64,000 nt of DNA from Lactobacillus sp. ESL0791 (GTDB lineage: Bacteria; Bacillota; Bacilli; Lactobacillales; Lactobacillaceae). Positions 19,805 through 27,814 of this stretch are shown here, piece after piece. The position numbers and the translations under genes were made by a program. The DNA lies in assembly GCF_029433255.1 (NCBI RefSeq), contig NZ_JAQTHU010000001.1, forward strand, positions 1-64,000, written 5' to 3'. A model generated the notes under the pieces. It did not search any database. It was not told where the DNA came from and saw nothing but the letters and a program-made list of their open reading frames with translations. The stretch's first letter is position 1. Every line of letters begins with the position of its first letter.

Positions 19805-19879
19805 TTAATTTTTTTGCACTGCATTAATCGAAATAAACGGAATCTTGAATTGTTCATTCGAACTAAACCTGATCTGCAT
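19805..19879 (-). CDS. Possible 24-residue peptide or gene remnant beside IS1182
   Basis: A GAGAGGG ribosome-binding-like site precedes ATG at 19879 on the minus strand, and the frame MQIRFSSNEQFKIPFISIN runs to TAA at 19805. The IS1182 end is 12 bases further on. It could be the truncated start of an old gene. I do not recognise it. The rest of 19794-19999 shows nothing else. Confidence 0.25.
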   Translation of the reverse strand: MQIRFSSNEQFKIPFISINAVQKN

Positions 19880-19999
19880 TTTGCCCTCTCTTCGTGCTTA
19901 TCTTAAATATAGATTCTTTGCGCACAAATTGCTATATTTTTCGGATAAACGGTTATTTAGCAGTGATGAAGGGATGATTGTTAAGTACTTATAAAAAGT

Positions 20000-20812
20000 T
20001 TATTTGCTGTAATGGTATTTTAAAAACTGGGTTGGGGTCATTCCTTTAATGTGTTTAAAGACTTTTAGAAAATAAAAATAATCTTCATATCCAACTTTTT
20101 CGCTTGTATCGATAAGTTTGTTACCTTCTAGTAGTAATTGTGAAGCATAAGTTATTTTTTGTGTAATAAAATCTTGCTTTATTGTTTTTCCATAAATTTT
20201 TTTAAAAGTGTTATTTAATTTTTTATATGATAAATTAAAGTGATGCTCAAAATCTTCAGCAGTAATATTATTACATTTATTTTCGAGAATAAAATTATTA
20301 AGTGATTCTGCTAAAGACAAGTCTTGATTAGATTGATTTAGTAATGATTGCATATACTCACTAATATAACTAAGAATAGATTGAAAATGTAATTCAATTA
20401 AAGACTTACTAATTTTTTTAGATGCATAATCTTTATTTAAGTATTGAAAGAACTCATCAAGATGCATTTTTTTAGGAACTTTTCCTGTAATTGGTAAGAT
20501 AATTTCTTTTGCCATAATTTTTGCTTTCTTTTTAAGCAATGTGTATTTACATCTGAAATGTATAAAGTAAATATCATGTCTATCTAATTTGATCCCAGAA
20601 TGTGGGACGCTAGGCGGTAGTAAGAAGTAGTCTCCGGTTTTTAAAAAAAGCTTAATGTTGCCGACTTGAATAGTTCTGCTTCCAGAAATGACCATTCCAA
20701 ATATAAAAAAGTTTATATTTCTTTTGGGGTGATAATTAGTAGTCACAATATGCCCCATTTCGATAATATTTATGTGCTCACATAAATTGTACCAGTATTC
20801 CCATTTATCCAT
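20000..20812 (-). CDS. AraC-family transcriptional regulator
   Basis: A 270-residue regulator with an N-terminal cupin-like sugar-sensing domain (about 20-110, with FLLPPSVPHSGIKL) and a C-terminal pair of helix-turn-helix motifs (about 175-265), ending with the AraC signature YEDYFYFLKVFKHIKGMTPTQF. It is divergent from the oxidoreductase-PTS operon at 21026 with a 213-base gap and is very likely its activator. The gene is AT-rich compared with the origin block. No strong ribosome-binding site is seen. Confidence 0.9.
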   Translation of the reverse strand: MDKWEYWYNLCEHINIIEMGHIVTTNYHPKRNINFFIFGMVISGSRTIQVGNIKLFLKTGDYFLLPPSVPHSGIKLDRHDIYFIHFRCKYTLLKKKAKIMAKEIILPITGKVPKKMHLDEFFQYLNKDYASKKISKSLIELHFQSILSYISEYMQSLLNQSNQDLSLAESLNNFILENKCNNITAEDFEHHFNLSYKKLNNTFKKIYGKTIKQDFITQKITYASQLLLEGNKLIDTSEKVGYEDYFYFLKVFKHIKGMTPTQFLKYHYSK

Positions 20813-20895
20813 TTTCTTTTACCTTGCATAGCTCACTTTTAAATAATTCCAAGAAAATTATATTCCTTTTTTTGCATATTTAAAACTTTTTTTCA

Positions 20896-20923
20896 TTGAA
20901 TTAAATTAGCCTTATTTTATACT
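20896..20923 (+). promoter_or_regulatory. Promoter of the oxidoreductase-PTS operon
   Basis: TTGAAT at 20896-20901 and TATACT at 20918-20923, 16 bases apart, are followed by the repeated ribosome-binding-site region. The weak -35 fits a promoter that needs the AraC-type activator. Confidence 0.55.
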
Positions 20924-20935
20924 GAAACTATAAAA

Positions 20936-21058
20936 TTTTAGGAGATGATTTTAGGAGATGATTGCAAATATGTCAAAAAAATGGACGTTACAGTAGTTGG
21001 AAGATTTTAGGAGATGATTGCAAATATGTCAAAAAAAATAAACGTTGCAGTAGTTGGA
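20936..21058 (+). repeat. Nested tandem duplication of the operon's translation start
   Basis: The 13-mer TTTTAGGAGATGA occurs at 20936, 20949 and 21005. A 56-57 bp unit is tandemly repeated (about 20947-21002 and 21003-21058) and includes the ribosome-binding site, the ATG and the first codons of the oxidoreductase. The first copy encodes a 13-residue peptide starting MSKKMDVTVVG, ATG at 20970 and stop at 21009-21011, overlapping the second ribosome-binding site. Confidence 0.85.
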
Positions 21059-22222
21059 TTAAGTTTTGGACTTGAATTTGTTCCTATTTACTTGGATCAC
21101 CCTGATGTTGAATCAGTTGTAATTTGTGATACGAATGAGAAATTGTTAGATGTGGCAAAACAACGATATAATTTTACAGATGAGCAGTGTTATACAAACA
21201 TAGATGATATTCTAGAAAACGATAAAATTGATACCGTTAATATCTTCACTCCTCCTGCGACACATGCTCCACTTTCTATAAAAGTACTGGAAAGTGGTAA
21301 AAATTGTGGTTGTACCATTCCGATGGGTATGAGCATCGATGAATTAAAAGGTGTTATTGCCGCAAAAAAGAAATCTGGCAAAAAATATATGTTTTTGGAA
21401 ACTAGTGTTTTCTCCAGAGAATATTTTTATGTTAAGGAATTAATTGATCGAGGTGACTTTGGCAGAATTCAATATATGAGCTGTGCACATTATCAAGATA
21501 TGGAAGGTTGGCCTGAATATTGGGAAGGCTTTCCACCATTAATGCATCCAACACATGCGATTGCTCCTTGTATAATGCTTACAGGTAAATTACCTTCAAA
21601 AGTATATGCGAAAGGCTCTGGCAGGATTCGTTCAAATCTTGCAAAAAAATATAACAGTCCTTTTTCATTTGAGACTGCTCTCGTCTCTTTAGAAGACTCT
21701 GATATCTCAATTGAATTGGAAAGGTTTTTGTATGGTGTCGCACGTAGTTACGATGAATGCTTTAGAGTTTATGGTGAAAAAAGAAGCTTTGAGTGGCAGC
21801 AATTGAGGGATGAGAATCCGGTTTTGTATACTAAAACAGGTAAGCTTAAAGCTTCACAAACCTATGATTTTGGCGACAAAAGTAACAAGAAAAAACGTAA
21901 CAGTGAAATAATAGAAAAAAGAATTGAGATCCCTGATTATGCAGATCGGCTTCCAAAGTCTATTGAAAAATATACTCAAAAAACTGTTTATAATAACAAA
22001 AATACGCACTTATCTTTTACACAGGGCGGAGGACATGGTGGCTCACATCCACATATGATTCATGAATTTGTTCGTTCGATTATTGAAGATAGAGAGCCTA
22101 TTATAAATGATGTTAAGGGTGCATATTTAACTGGAGTTGGAATTTGTGGACACAAATCAGCGATGGAGGGTGGTCGAGAAATCGCTCTACCTGATTTCCG
22201 TGACTATGCGAAGAATTGCTAA
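21026..22222 (+). CDS. Gfo/Idh/MocA-family oxidoreductase, first gene of PTS operon
   Basis: A 398-residue protein with an N-terminal Rossmann fold (INVAVVGLSFGLEF; VVICDTNEKLL) and a C-terminal alpha/beta domain typical of Gfo/Idh/MocA sugar dehydrogenases. The usual EKP motif with its catalytic Lys reads T-I-P here (GCTIPMGMSIDEL), so either the chemistry or the role differs. The start is ATG at 21026, with AGGAG 12 bases upstream; ATG at 21014 is in frame but directly abuts AGGAG. It probably works on the sugar, or sugar phosphate, imported by the PTS genes that follow. The substrate is unknown. The 140-base gap to the IIA gene shows no gene. Confidence 0.82.
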   Translation: MSKKINVAVVGLSFGLEFVPIYLDHPDVESVVICDTNEKLLDVAKQRYNFTDEQCYTNIDDILENDKIDTVNIFTPPATHAPLSIKVLESGKNCGCTIPMGMSIDELKGVIAAKKKSGKKYMFLETSVFSREYFYVKELIDRGDFGRIQYMSCAHYQDMEGWPEYWEGFPPLMHPTHAIAPCIMLTGKLPSKVYAKGSGRIRSNLAKKYNSPFSFETALVSLEDSDISIELERFLYGVARSYDECFRVYGEKRSFEWQQLRDENPVLYTKTGKLKASQTYDFGDKSNKKKRNSEIIEKRIEIPDYADRLPKSIEKYTQKTVYNNKNTHLSFTQGGGHGGSHPHMIHEFVRSIIEDREPIINDVKGAYLTGVGICGHKSAMEGGREIALPDFRDYAKNC

Positions 22223-22363
22223 GTGTACTGAAGTAGTAATTAGTTTAAAGACTTCTTATGAGGGAAAATGGAACATTAAAAATTTGATTATAACAAAGTT
22301 TGCTCTACTTCACAGTTCAGCTACACTTTTGAATCATAAATATTTATTTTATAAGGAGGACTA

Positions 22364-22780
22364 ATGAATAAAATATTAATTGCGACTCATAGTACAATGG
22401 CTGAAGGCCTATATAATAGTTGCAATTTATTGGTTGGAAACTTAAAAAATGTATCTTTTATAAATGCATATGAGGATGAAAAAGACTGGACAAAGCAACT
22501 TGACATTTTCTTTTCTGAATATGATTCCTCCAAAAGTTATATTGTTTTTACTGATATATATGGAGGTAGTGTAAACCAAAGGGTAACACAGTATAAGCAC
22601 AAGTATAATTTTTTATTGATCACAGGTGTAAATTTACCTATTTTGTTACAGTGTCTGCTTTTTACTGGAAGAATTTCAAGAGAAGATATTCTAAAAATAA
22701 TAGAAGAGTCAAGAAAAGATATTTCTCTTGTAGAATTGCAGGAAGTAGACGAAGAAAATGAAAACGATTTTTTTAATTAA
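22364..22780 (+). CDS. PTS mannose/fructose/sorbose-family component IIA
   Basis: A 138-residue EIIA of the mannose family. It begins MNKILIATHSTMAEGLYNS, where His9 is the expected phosphorylation site, and carries VFTDIYGGSVNQR, the conserved D-x-x-GGS loop. It accepts phosphate from HPr and passes it to the IIB encoded 17 bases downstream. A good AAGGAGG precedes the ATG. It is acidic at the C-terminus. The sugar cannot be told from the sequence. Confidence 0.9.
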   Translation: MNKILIATHSTMAEGLYNSCNLLVGNLKNVSFINAYEDEKDWTKQLDIFFSEYDSSKSYIVFTDIYGGSVNQRVTQYKHKYNFLLITGVNLPILLQCLLFTGRISREDILKIIEESRKDISLVELQEVDEENENDFFN

Positions 22781-22797
22781 AAAAGGAGAGGGTTAAT

Positions 22798-23295
22798 TTG
22801 ATTAAAGAAGTTCGCGTAGATGATCGCCTTATTCATGGTCAAACTGCACTGACTTGGCCAAAAGCATTAAACGTTACGCATATAGTTGTTGTAAACGATC
22901 AGGTTAGTCATGACAAATCACGACAAATGACTTTAAAAATGGCCGTTCCTCCAGGAATAAAAGTATTAGTACGATCGGTGGATAGCGCTATTGAATTCTT
23001 TAAGAAAGAAAAAGCACAACAAGTTGACATAATGGTTATTACTTCTTCAGTTAAAGATGCAGATACCTTAGTTAGAAATCTAAAAAACTTAATTTCAAGA
23101 GTAAATATAGCTAATGTAGGTAGATTTGATGGGGTGGATAATTCTAAAAAAACAAAACTTATGCCTAGTATACTCGTAACGGAGAAAGAATTAGATGCGG
23201 TTAAAGATATTATTGATTCTGGAATTAATACAGTCCATCAGATAATTCCAGATGACAAAGTACGAGATTTTAAAAAAATTTTTAAAAATATTTAA
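22798..23295 (+). CDS. PTS mannose/fructose/sorbose-family component IIB
   Basis: A 165-residue EIIB with the signature VRVDDRLIHGQTALTW; His13 is the phosphorylated residue. NDQVSHDKSRQMTLKMAVP and the VGRFDG region are typical of the mannose family. The start is TTG at 22798, directed by the strong site AAAGGAGAGGG 6 bases upstream. It hands phosphate to the sugar in the IIC-IID channel. Confidence 0.92.
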   Translation: MIKEVRVDDRLIHGQTALTWPKALNVTHIVVVNDQVSHDKSRQMTLKMAVPPGIKVLVRSVDSAIEFFKKEKAQQVDIMVITSSVKDADTLVRNLKNLISRVNIANVGRFDGVDNSKKTKLMPSILVTEKELDAVKDIIDSGINTVHQIIPDDKVRDFKKIFKNI

Positions 23296-23317
23296 TTATC
23301 GAAAGGAGTGAAAATTT

Positions 23318-24142
23318 ATGTCTATCGTTAAAATTGCATTGATAGCGGCAGTAGCTGAATTTATATGTTTTGGCGGTAACTGGGTAACTGGGCAAAGTAT
23401 GTTAGATCAGCCTATTGTAATTGGACCGTTAGTAGGGCTTCTTTTAGGGGATTTGCACACAGGCATAATTTTGGGTACTTCGCTAGAGGCAGTGTTCCTT
23501 GGCGCAGCAAATGTTGGTGGTGCTGTAGCGTTGAATCCATCAATAGCTACAACACTTGCAGTGACATTTGCAATTGTTAGTGGCTCTAATTCTGAATCTG
23601 TTGCAATAGCAATAGCTGTGCCACTAGGTTTGTTGGGCGGAGTATTTGAAGTCGGAGTAAATGCATTATTTTCATTTTTTGTTCCAATTTGGAATAAAGC
23701 TGCAGCTGAGGGAAATGATAAAAAAATCGTTCGAGTTCATTATATAGCATGGTTTCTTAAATATCTTATTTTTTCAGTAGTTGTATTTGTAACAATAGTT
23801 GTAGGCATTAAGCCAGTTTCTATTTTTGTTAAAAGTTTACCCATATTTGTTGAAAAAGGGCTAAGTTTAACTGGTGGACTTTTACCTGCTGTTGGATTTG
23901 CTATGCTATTAAAAATGGTTTGGTCGAATAAACTATCTATATTTTTCCTCTTTGGCTTTGTAATGGCAGAATATATGAAGTTGCCATTGATTGCATTGGC
24001 AGTGATAGGTCTGGTCATTACATTGGCTATTGCTTATGTTGATATTGATATTTTAAAAGTAAAGCAATCAAAAGAAGTCATACATAAAGATATATCAATC
24101 GATCATTCTGATGTAGATGAAGAGGAGGACTTTTTATCATGA
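23318..24142 (+). CDS. PTS mannose/fructose/sorbose-family component IIC
   Basis: A 274-residue integral membrane protein with about seven or eight hydrophobic segments. It holds the IIC signature region (GPLVGLLLGDLHTGIILGTSLEAVFLG) and the proline/asparagine motif VALNPSIATTLAV. It forms the sugar-translocating channel together with IID. The C-terminus ends in an acidic tail (DHSDVDEEEDFL). It overlaps the IID start by 4 bases (ATGA), a sign of translational coupling. Confidence 0.92.
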   Translation: MSIVKIALIAAVAEFICFGGNWVTGQSMLDQPIVIGPLVGLLLGDLHTGIILGTSLEAVFLGAANVGGAVALNPSIATTLAVTFAIVSGSNSESVAIAIAVPLGLLGGVFEVGVNALFSFFVPIWNKAAAEGNDKKIVRVHYIAWFLKYLIFSVVVFVTIVVGIKPVSIFVKSLPIFVEKGLSLTGGLLPAVGFAMLLKMVWSNKLSIFFLFGFVMAEYMKLPLIALAVIGLVITLAIAYVDIDILKVKQSKEVIHKDISIDHSDVDEEEDFLS

Positions 24143-24963
24143 CTGAAAAAGATATTTCAAAAACAGATTATAAATTATTAAAATCCTTGTTTTGGCGCTC
24201 CTTTACAGTTTTTGCTAACTTTAATTATGCAATCCATGGTGGTTGTGGGTTCTGTTATTCTCTACTACCTTTTATCAATCATTACTATAAAGATCAGCCC
24301 GAAAAGAAAAAAGAAGCACTAAAAAGAAATATTGTCTTTTATAATGCTACGCAAAATGTGGGAACCTTTATTATGAGCTTAGTTGCCTCAATGGAAAAAC
24401 AGGCCAGTAGGAATTCAGATTTTGACGTTGAATCAATTAATGCAACCAAAGCTAGCTTAATGGGACCGTTCTCTGGGGTGGGAGATACTCTATTCTGGGG
24501 GATTTTAAGAGTTGTTTCTGCTGGTATTGCAATGGCTCTCGGTGCACAAGGAAATTTCTTGGCTCCTATCATTTTTTTAATTGTTTACAACATCCCTTCA
24601 ATTTGGTGTAGATGGGAATTAACTAAATTAGGTTTCTCAGTTGGATCTAAATATGTAATGGAAATGTTTGAATCAGGAATGATGGGTGTCTTAACAAAAG
24701 CGGCCAGTACCTTGGGTCTAATCATGTTGGGTGGTATGACAAGTAACTTAGTAAAAATTAATACTAAACTAGTTTTTAATTTAGGTGGTGGTCAAGTTCT
24801 AAAATTACAAGAAATTTTAGACCAGATATTTAAAGGTATTTTGCCTTTAGTATTAACATTAGGCTGTTTTTATCTCTTGTCTAAGAAAAAGGTCAATTTT
24901 ACTTTATTGATAGTATTAATTATTATTTTAAGTATATTGCTAGCTTTTTTAGGATTTGTTTAA
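24139..24963 (+). CDS. PTS mannose/fructose/sorbose-family component IID
   Basis: A 274-residue membrane component unique to the mannose PTS family. The conserved N-terminal segment DYKLLKSLFWRSFTVFANFN and the block KASLMGPFSGVGDTLFWG are clear, and two or more membrane helices lie in the C-terminal half. IID-IIC pairs are also the docking site of class IIa bacteriocins and some phages in the mannose system, but this is a different, accessory member. No terminator is seen right after; the MITE at 25038 brings one. Confidence 0.92.
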   Translation: MTEKDISKTDYKLLKSLFWRSFTVFANFNYAIHGGCGFCYSLLPFINHYYKDQPEKKKEALKRNIVFYNATQNVGTFIMSLVASMEKQASRNSDFDVESINATKASLMGPFSGVGDTLFWGILRVVSAGIAMALGAQGNFLAPIIFLIVYNIPSIWCRWELTKLGFSVGSKYVMEMFESGMMGVLTKAASTLGLIMLGGMTSNLVKINTKLVFNLGGGQVLKLQEILDQIFKGILPLVLTLGCFYLLSKKKVNFTLLIVLIIILSILLAFLGFV

Positions 24964-25037
24964 AAATCCTGTTAATAAAATACCATATGGTGCCCGTCAA
25001 CAAGATTTATTGTACAGCCCATAAAAATATTAAAAAA

Positions 25038-25227
25038 CGTGTCTGGGGAAAAACTATGCTTTTGAAAATATTATTTAAGAGCAATTATTAAAGTCGAATA
25101 TTATTGTTAGTATCTTTAAATTTTGTAACTTTTTGTAGTGTAATTCATACAAAAGATTGTATAAGAAAAGAAATGTTAGCTTTTTATTCTAACATTTCTT
25201 TTTGATTTAAGTTTTTTCCCAGATGCG
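25038..25227. mobile_element. MITE copy A (190 bp) with IS1182-like ends
   Basis: Left end CGTGTCTGGGGAAAAACT and right end AGTTTTTTCCCAGATGCG form inverted repeats like those of the IS1182-family element at 17965. There is no coding capacity. Internally, AGAAATGTTAG and CTAACATTTCT make a hairpin with T-runs, a likely terminator for the PTS operon. Copy B at 61931 is the same sequence in reverse orientation with about 85-90 % identity by eye. The remainder of the gap 24964-25379 shows nothing else. Confidence 0.85.
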
Positions 25228-25379
25228 TTTTTTTGTTGCGAATTACAATATTAATTAGCCATTTTTAAGCAGTTAGTACAGCTTTTTTGACTTGAATGTT
25301 CTTGATAAGTTGGAGTTTGCTGGCTAATACTAATTGTAAAATGCGTCTTTTCTTTTATATTAAGACTATTTTTTTAAGA

Positions 25380-25805
25380 CTATTTTTTGTGGTTTAGTCG
25401 TTTTAAATAATTACTGAAACTCTCAGAATTTGCAATTTTACCGGTTGTCTTTCCTTCATACCAAGCAATTTTATCTGTCAAGATTTGGACATGATGTTGA
25501 TCTTCGGCGATCCTCTTTAAAAACTTTTGCTGTGTGACTTTGAGCAATTGTAAACGTTGCGGAATGGTTGCATCGCCTTGTGCACGCTAAGCAACATATT
25601 TTTTAAGATCAGCGATACTCATACCGATATTTTTAAAATGAAGTAGAAATTGTAACCAATTTGCATCGTCCTCATCGTAATAACGTTGCTTGTTAATTGA
25701 GCGGTGTGGCTTGATCAAACCTTGTTCCTCGTAATAACGCAGGGTTGAAGGAGTCAAAGAAAATTTATTGCTGAATTCTTTAATACTATATTTTTTAGCT
25801 GACAC
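25380..25805 (-). pseudogene. MerR-family regulator, broken by an in-frame stop
   Basis: The frame begins MSAKKYSIKEFSNKFSLTP with the MerR winged helix (STLRYYEEQGLIKPHR) and is cut after 72 residues at ...ADLKKYVA by TAG. After the stop the same frame continues to 25380 with RAQGDATIPQRLQLLK and NYLKRLNHKK, matching the intact paralogue at 34469 through to its end. The intact copy has Trp (TGG) at the stop, so a single G-to-A change explains the break. It is divergent from a MerR-type promoter at 25846. Confidence 0.9.
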
Positions 25806-25845
25806 TGCTTTATTACCTTTCTGTTTAATTTATTCTAACATGTGC

Positions 25846-25876
25846 TTGACTTAAAGTTAACTTTAAGGAATACAAT
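25846..25876 (+). promoter_or_regulatory. MerR-type promoter/operator with 19-bp spacer (orphaned)
   Basis: TTGACT (25846) and TACAAT (25871) are 19 bases apart, the over-long spacing used by MerR activators, and the spacer carries the palindrome CTTAAAGTTAACTTTAAG (overlapping the -35). The same palindrome is present at the intact locus (34910). Its natural gene is gone; see the next entry. Confidence 0.8.
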
Positions 25877-25910
25877 CTTAATTAAATTTAGAAAGAAAGG
25901 TAGTGATTAA

Positions 25911-25949
25911 ATGATAAATAGAAAATCATTATTAGTAACTGAAACTTGA
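25911..25949 (+). pseudogene. Remnant of the gene once driven by the MerR promoter
   Basis: ATG at 25911 follows a ribosome-binding-like AGAAAGG and reads MINRKSLLVT before entering the IS4-type end at 25939 and stopping. Only about nine native codons remain. The identity of the lost gene is unknown. Confidence 0.5.
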
Positions 25950-26618
25950 AAGCAATAAAACTAGTCAGATTCCTTGTGGGCTCTGACTTTTTTAATGCCC
26001 ACTTGTGTTTTATTTGGTTCACGCCAAATATTTTTGAATGAAGCCAGGTAATAGTTTAATAAATTTGCTTATTATTTGGTCTACCTCTTCTGTAATTTGC
26101 TCCTTGACTTCTTCCAATGCCGATAACAGGTAGACCAATGCTTTTTCGAAAGCTAAATCTGGCAACGCGTCATTCATTAAGTAGAACAAATCTCCAATTG
26201 TTCGCTCATCAACTGCTTGCCTTTCCTGCCAAGCTAGCAGCTCATAAGTTAAAGCAGTGATGGTAAAATAGCCACTTTGTCCGTCATAGTTTTGGATCTG
26301 TGATTTATCTAAAGCCAGATACTGCTTGGTTGCTTTAAAGAAAGTTTCTATCTGCCATCTACGGCCATAAAGCTGAATAATCTCTTTTGGCTACAACTGG
26401 TATCTTGTAGTAGCCAAAACCAAGTATTTTCTCTTGTTACCGCGCTTAGTAACGTATACTAATCTGAGCGGAAAGCTATGTCCTTGATATTCGGCTTCTA
26501 CCACGCAGCTATAAAGGTAATCGTCTTTCAACTTTATCTTTGATGCTGTCAATCTTTCGTACAGACTTTTTACATCATAGAGCCGGCCACGATATCGATA
26601 ATATACTTTTTTGCTTAA
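25939..26618 (-). mobile_element. IS4-type element remnant A (right half, inverted)
   Basis: It begins at the end sequence CTGAAACTTGAAAGC (25939-25953) and carries the C-terminal part of a transposase on the minus strand. It stops where remnant B begins with the same end sequence at 26619. Confidence 0.7.
26019..26614 (-). pseudogene. IS4-type transposase, C-terminal half
   Basis: Read on the minus strand from 26614, the frame gives KKVYYRYRGRLYDVKSLYERL, then ATTRYQL, a TAG stop at 26391-26393, then PKEIIQLYGRRWQIETFFK with the Y-R-E part of the IS4 YREK signature, and ends at TGA 26019. The N-terminal domain and the first two catalytic Asp residues are absent. Confidence 0.8.
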
Positions 26619-27422
26619 CTGAAACTTGAAAGCTAGAAATTACGCAAAAAGGGCGTGATTTCTAGCTTTTTTAGTACAAAAATAAAAAAGCAAGACCTCC
26701 CTGCGTTATACTTTAAGTGTCAAAATCAAAGTTAAAGGAGATCTCACGCTATGAAAAGTATATCGCAAATCAATCAAGAAAAGGATACTTGTTCTTTAAT
26801 TTCTGCTTTTGCTAAACTAATTGGTCTAGCTGATCTGAGCAAGAAAGTTAACTTTAAACGTCATTCCTTAGTTAGCCTGCTCATGGTGATTAATTGGATG
26901 ATCCAATCACGCTTTGCCAGAAAGTCTCTGTATCGTTTCGATCAACCTGCAGAATTTACTTCTAAAACTGGCAGAAGGTCACATCAACTGGCAAAAACTG
27001 CTTTGCTTAGCTGCTGTCAATTTGATTACTGCGCTCAAACCCGCAATTGATAAGCGTAGAAGATTAGCCTTGATCGTTGATGATACTTTGATGTCACGTT
27101 CCTATTCTAAGAAAACGGAATTGCTTGCTAGAGTTTATGATCATAATGAGCATGAATATGTTAATGGTTACCGTGGCCTAACTGTTGGCTGGAGCGATGG
27201 CAATACTTTTTTGCCAGCAAATTTTGCTTTAATGTCAACTAAGAACAGACAAAACATGATTGGCAGTAAAGCCATTACTACTGATAAACGTTCCATTGCA
27301 GGCAGAAGAAGAAATCAAGCTCAAAGACAGATGAATGATGTTACAGTTGAATTAATCAAACAAGCTTTAAACGAAGGCATTCCAGCGGACTATGTGCTGT
27401 TTGATAGTTACTATTCACAGCC
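26619..27422 (+). mobile_element. IS4-type element remnant B (left half)
   Basis: It begins with CTGAAACTTGAAAGC at 26619 and a strong hairpin (arms GCTAGAAATTACGC and GCGTGATTTCTAGC, 26630-26665) that acts as a terminator-like end structure. It carries the transposase promoter and N-terminal half and is cut at about 27422 by IS66-type DNA. Confidence 0.7.
26751..27422 (+). pseudogene. IS4-type transposase, N-terminal half, frameshifted
   Basis: It starts MKSISQINQEKDTCSL after the ribosome-binding site AAAGGAG. The frame shifts near 26960-26975, after FTSKT, and resumes with GHINWQKLLCLAAVNLI, LALIVDDTLMSRSYSK (first catalytic Asp) and YVLFDSYYSQ (second catalytic Asp). Homology stops there; the few residues after are from other DNA. 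Confidence 0.8.
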
Positions 27423-27814
27423 AAGCCTAAAAAGCCCTCCATCTTTAGACAGTTGGGGGCTTTCTTTTGACTAAATATGCTTATTTCTCGATTAAATGGC
27501 TTTAGGTCCTTAGCAGCCTGCTTTTGCAGTTTTGCTAGGTAGCCTTGGCTGGGGCGTAAGTTATCATAAGTCAAGCCCATAATCATGCGCTGCGTTTTAT
27601 CTAAACTGACATTGGCTTCGTTCATTAAGGACAAAGCATAAGCTTTCAGAATAGGGCCGTATTGGTTAGCTTCTTTCAAATTATTAGGAATTGCTTCATG
27701 ACTCTTCTTACCACAATCATCACAGATATAAGTAGGAAATTCATGCCGGCGTTTAATAATTACTATCTGAAAGTCTAATTCATCCTTAGTCTTAACCTTA
27801 GTTGTTTTTCTAAT

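Noticed and set aside
24963-25037. A further gene between PTS IID and MITE copy A
   Set aside because: The stretch is 75 bases without an open frame or start signal.
25038-25227. MITE copy A as a small RNA gene
   Set aside because: No promoter is evident and the terminal repeats match a transposon end; a mobile element explains both copies better.
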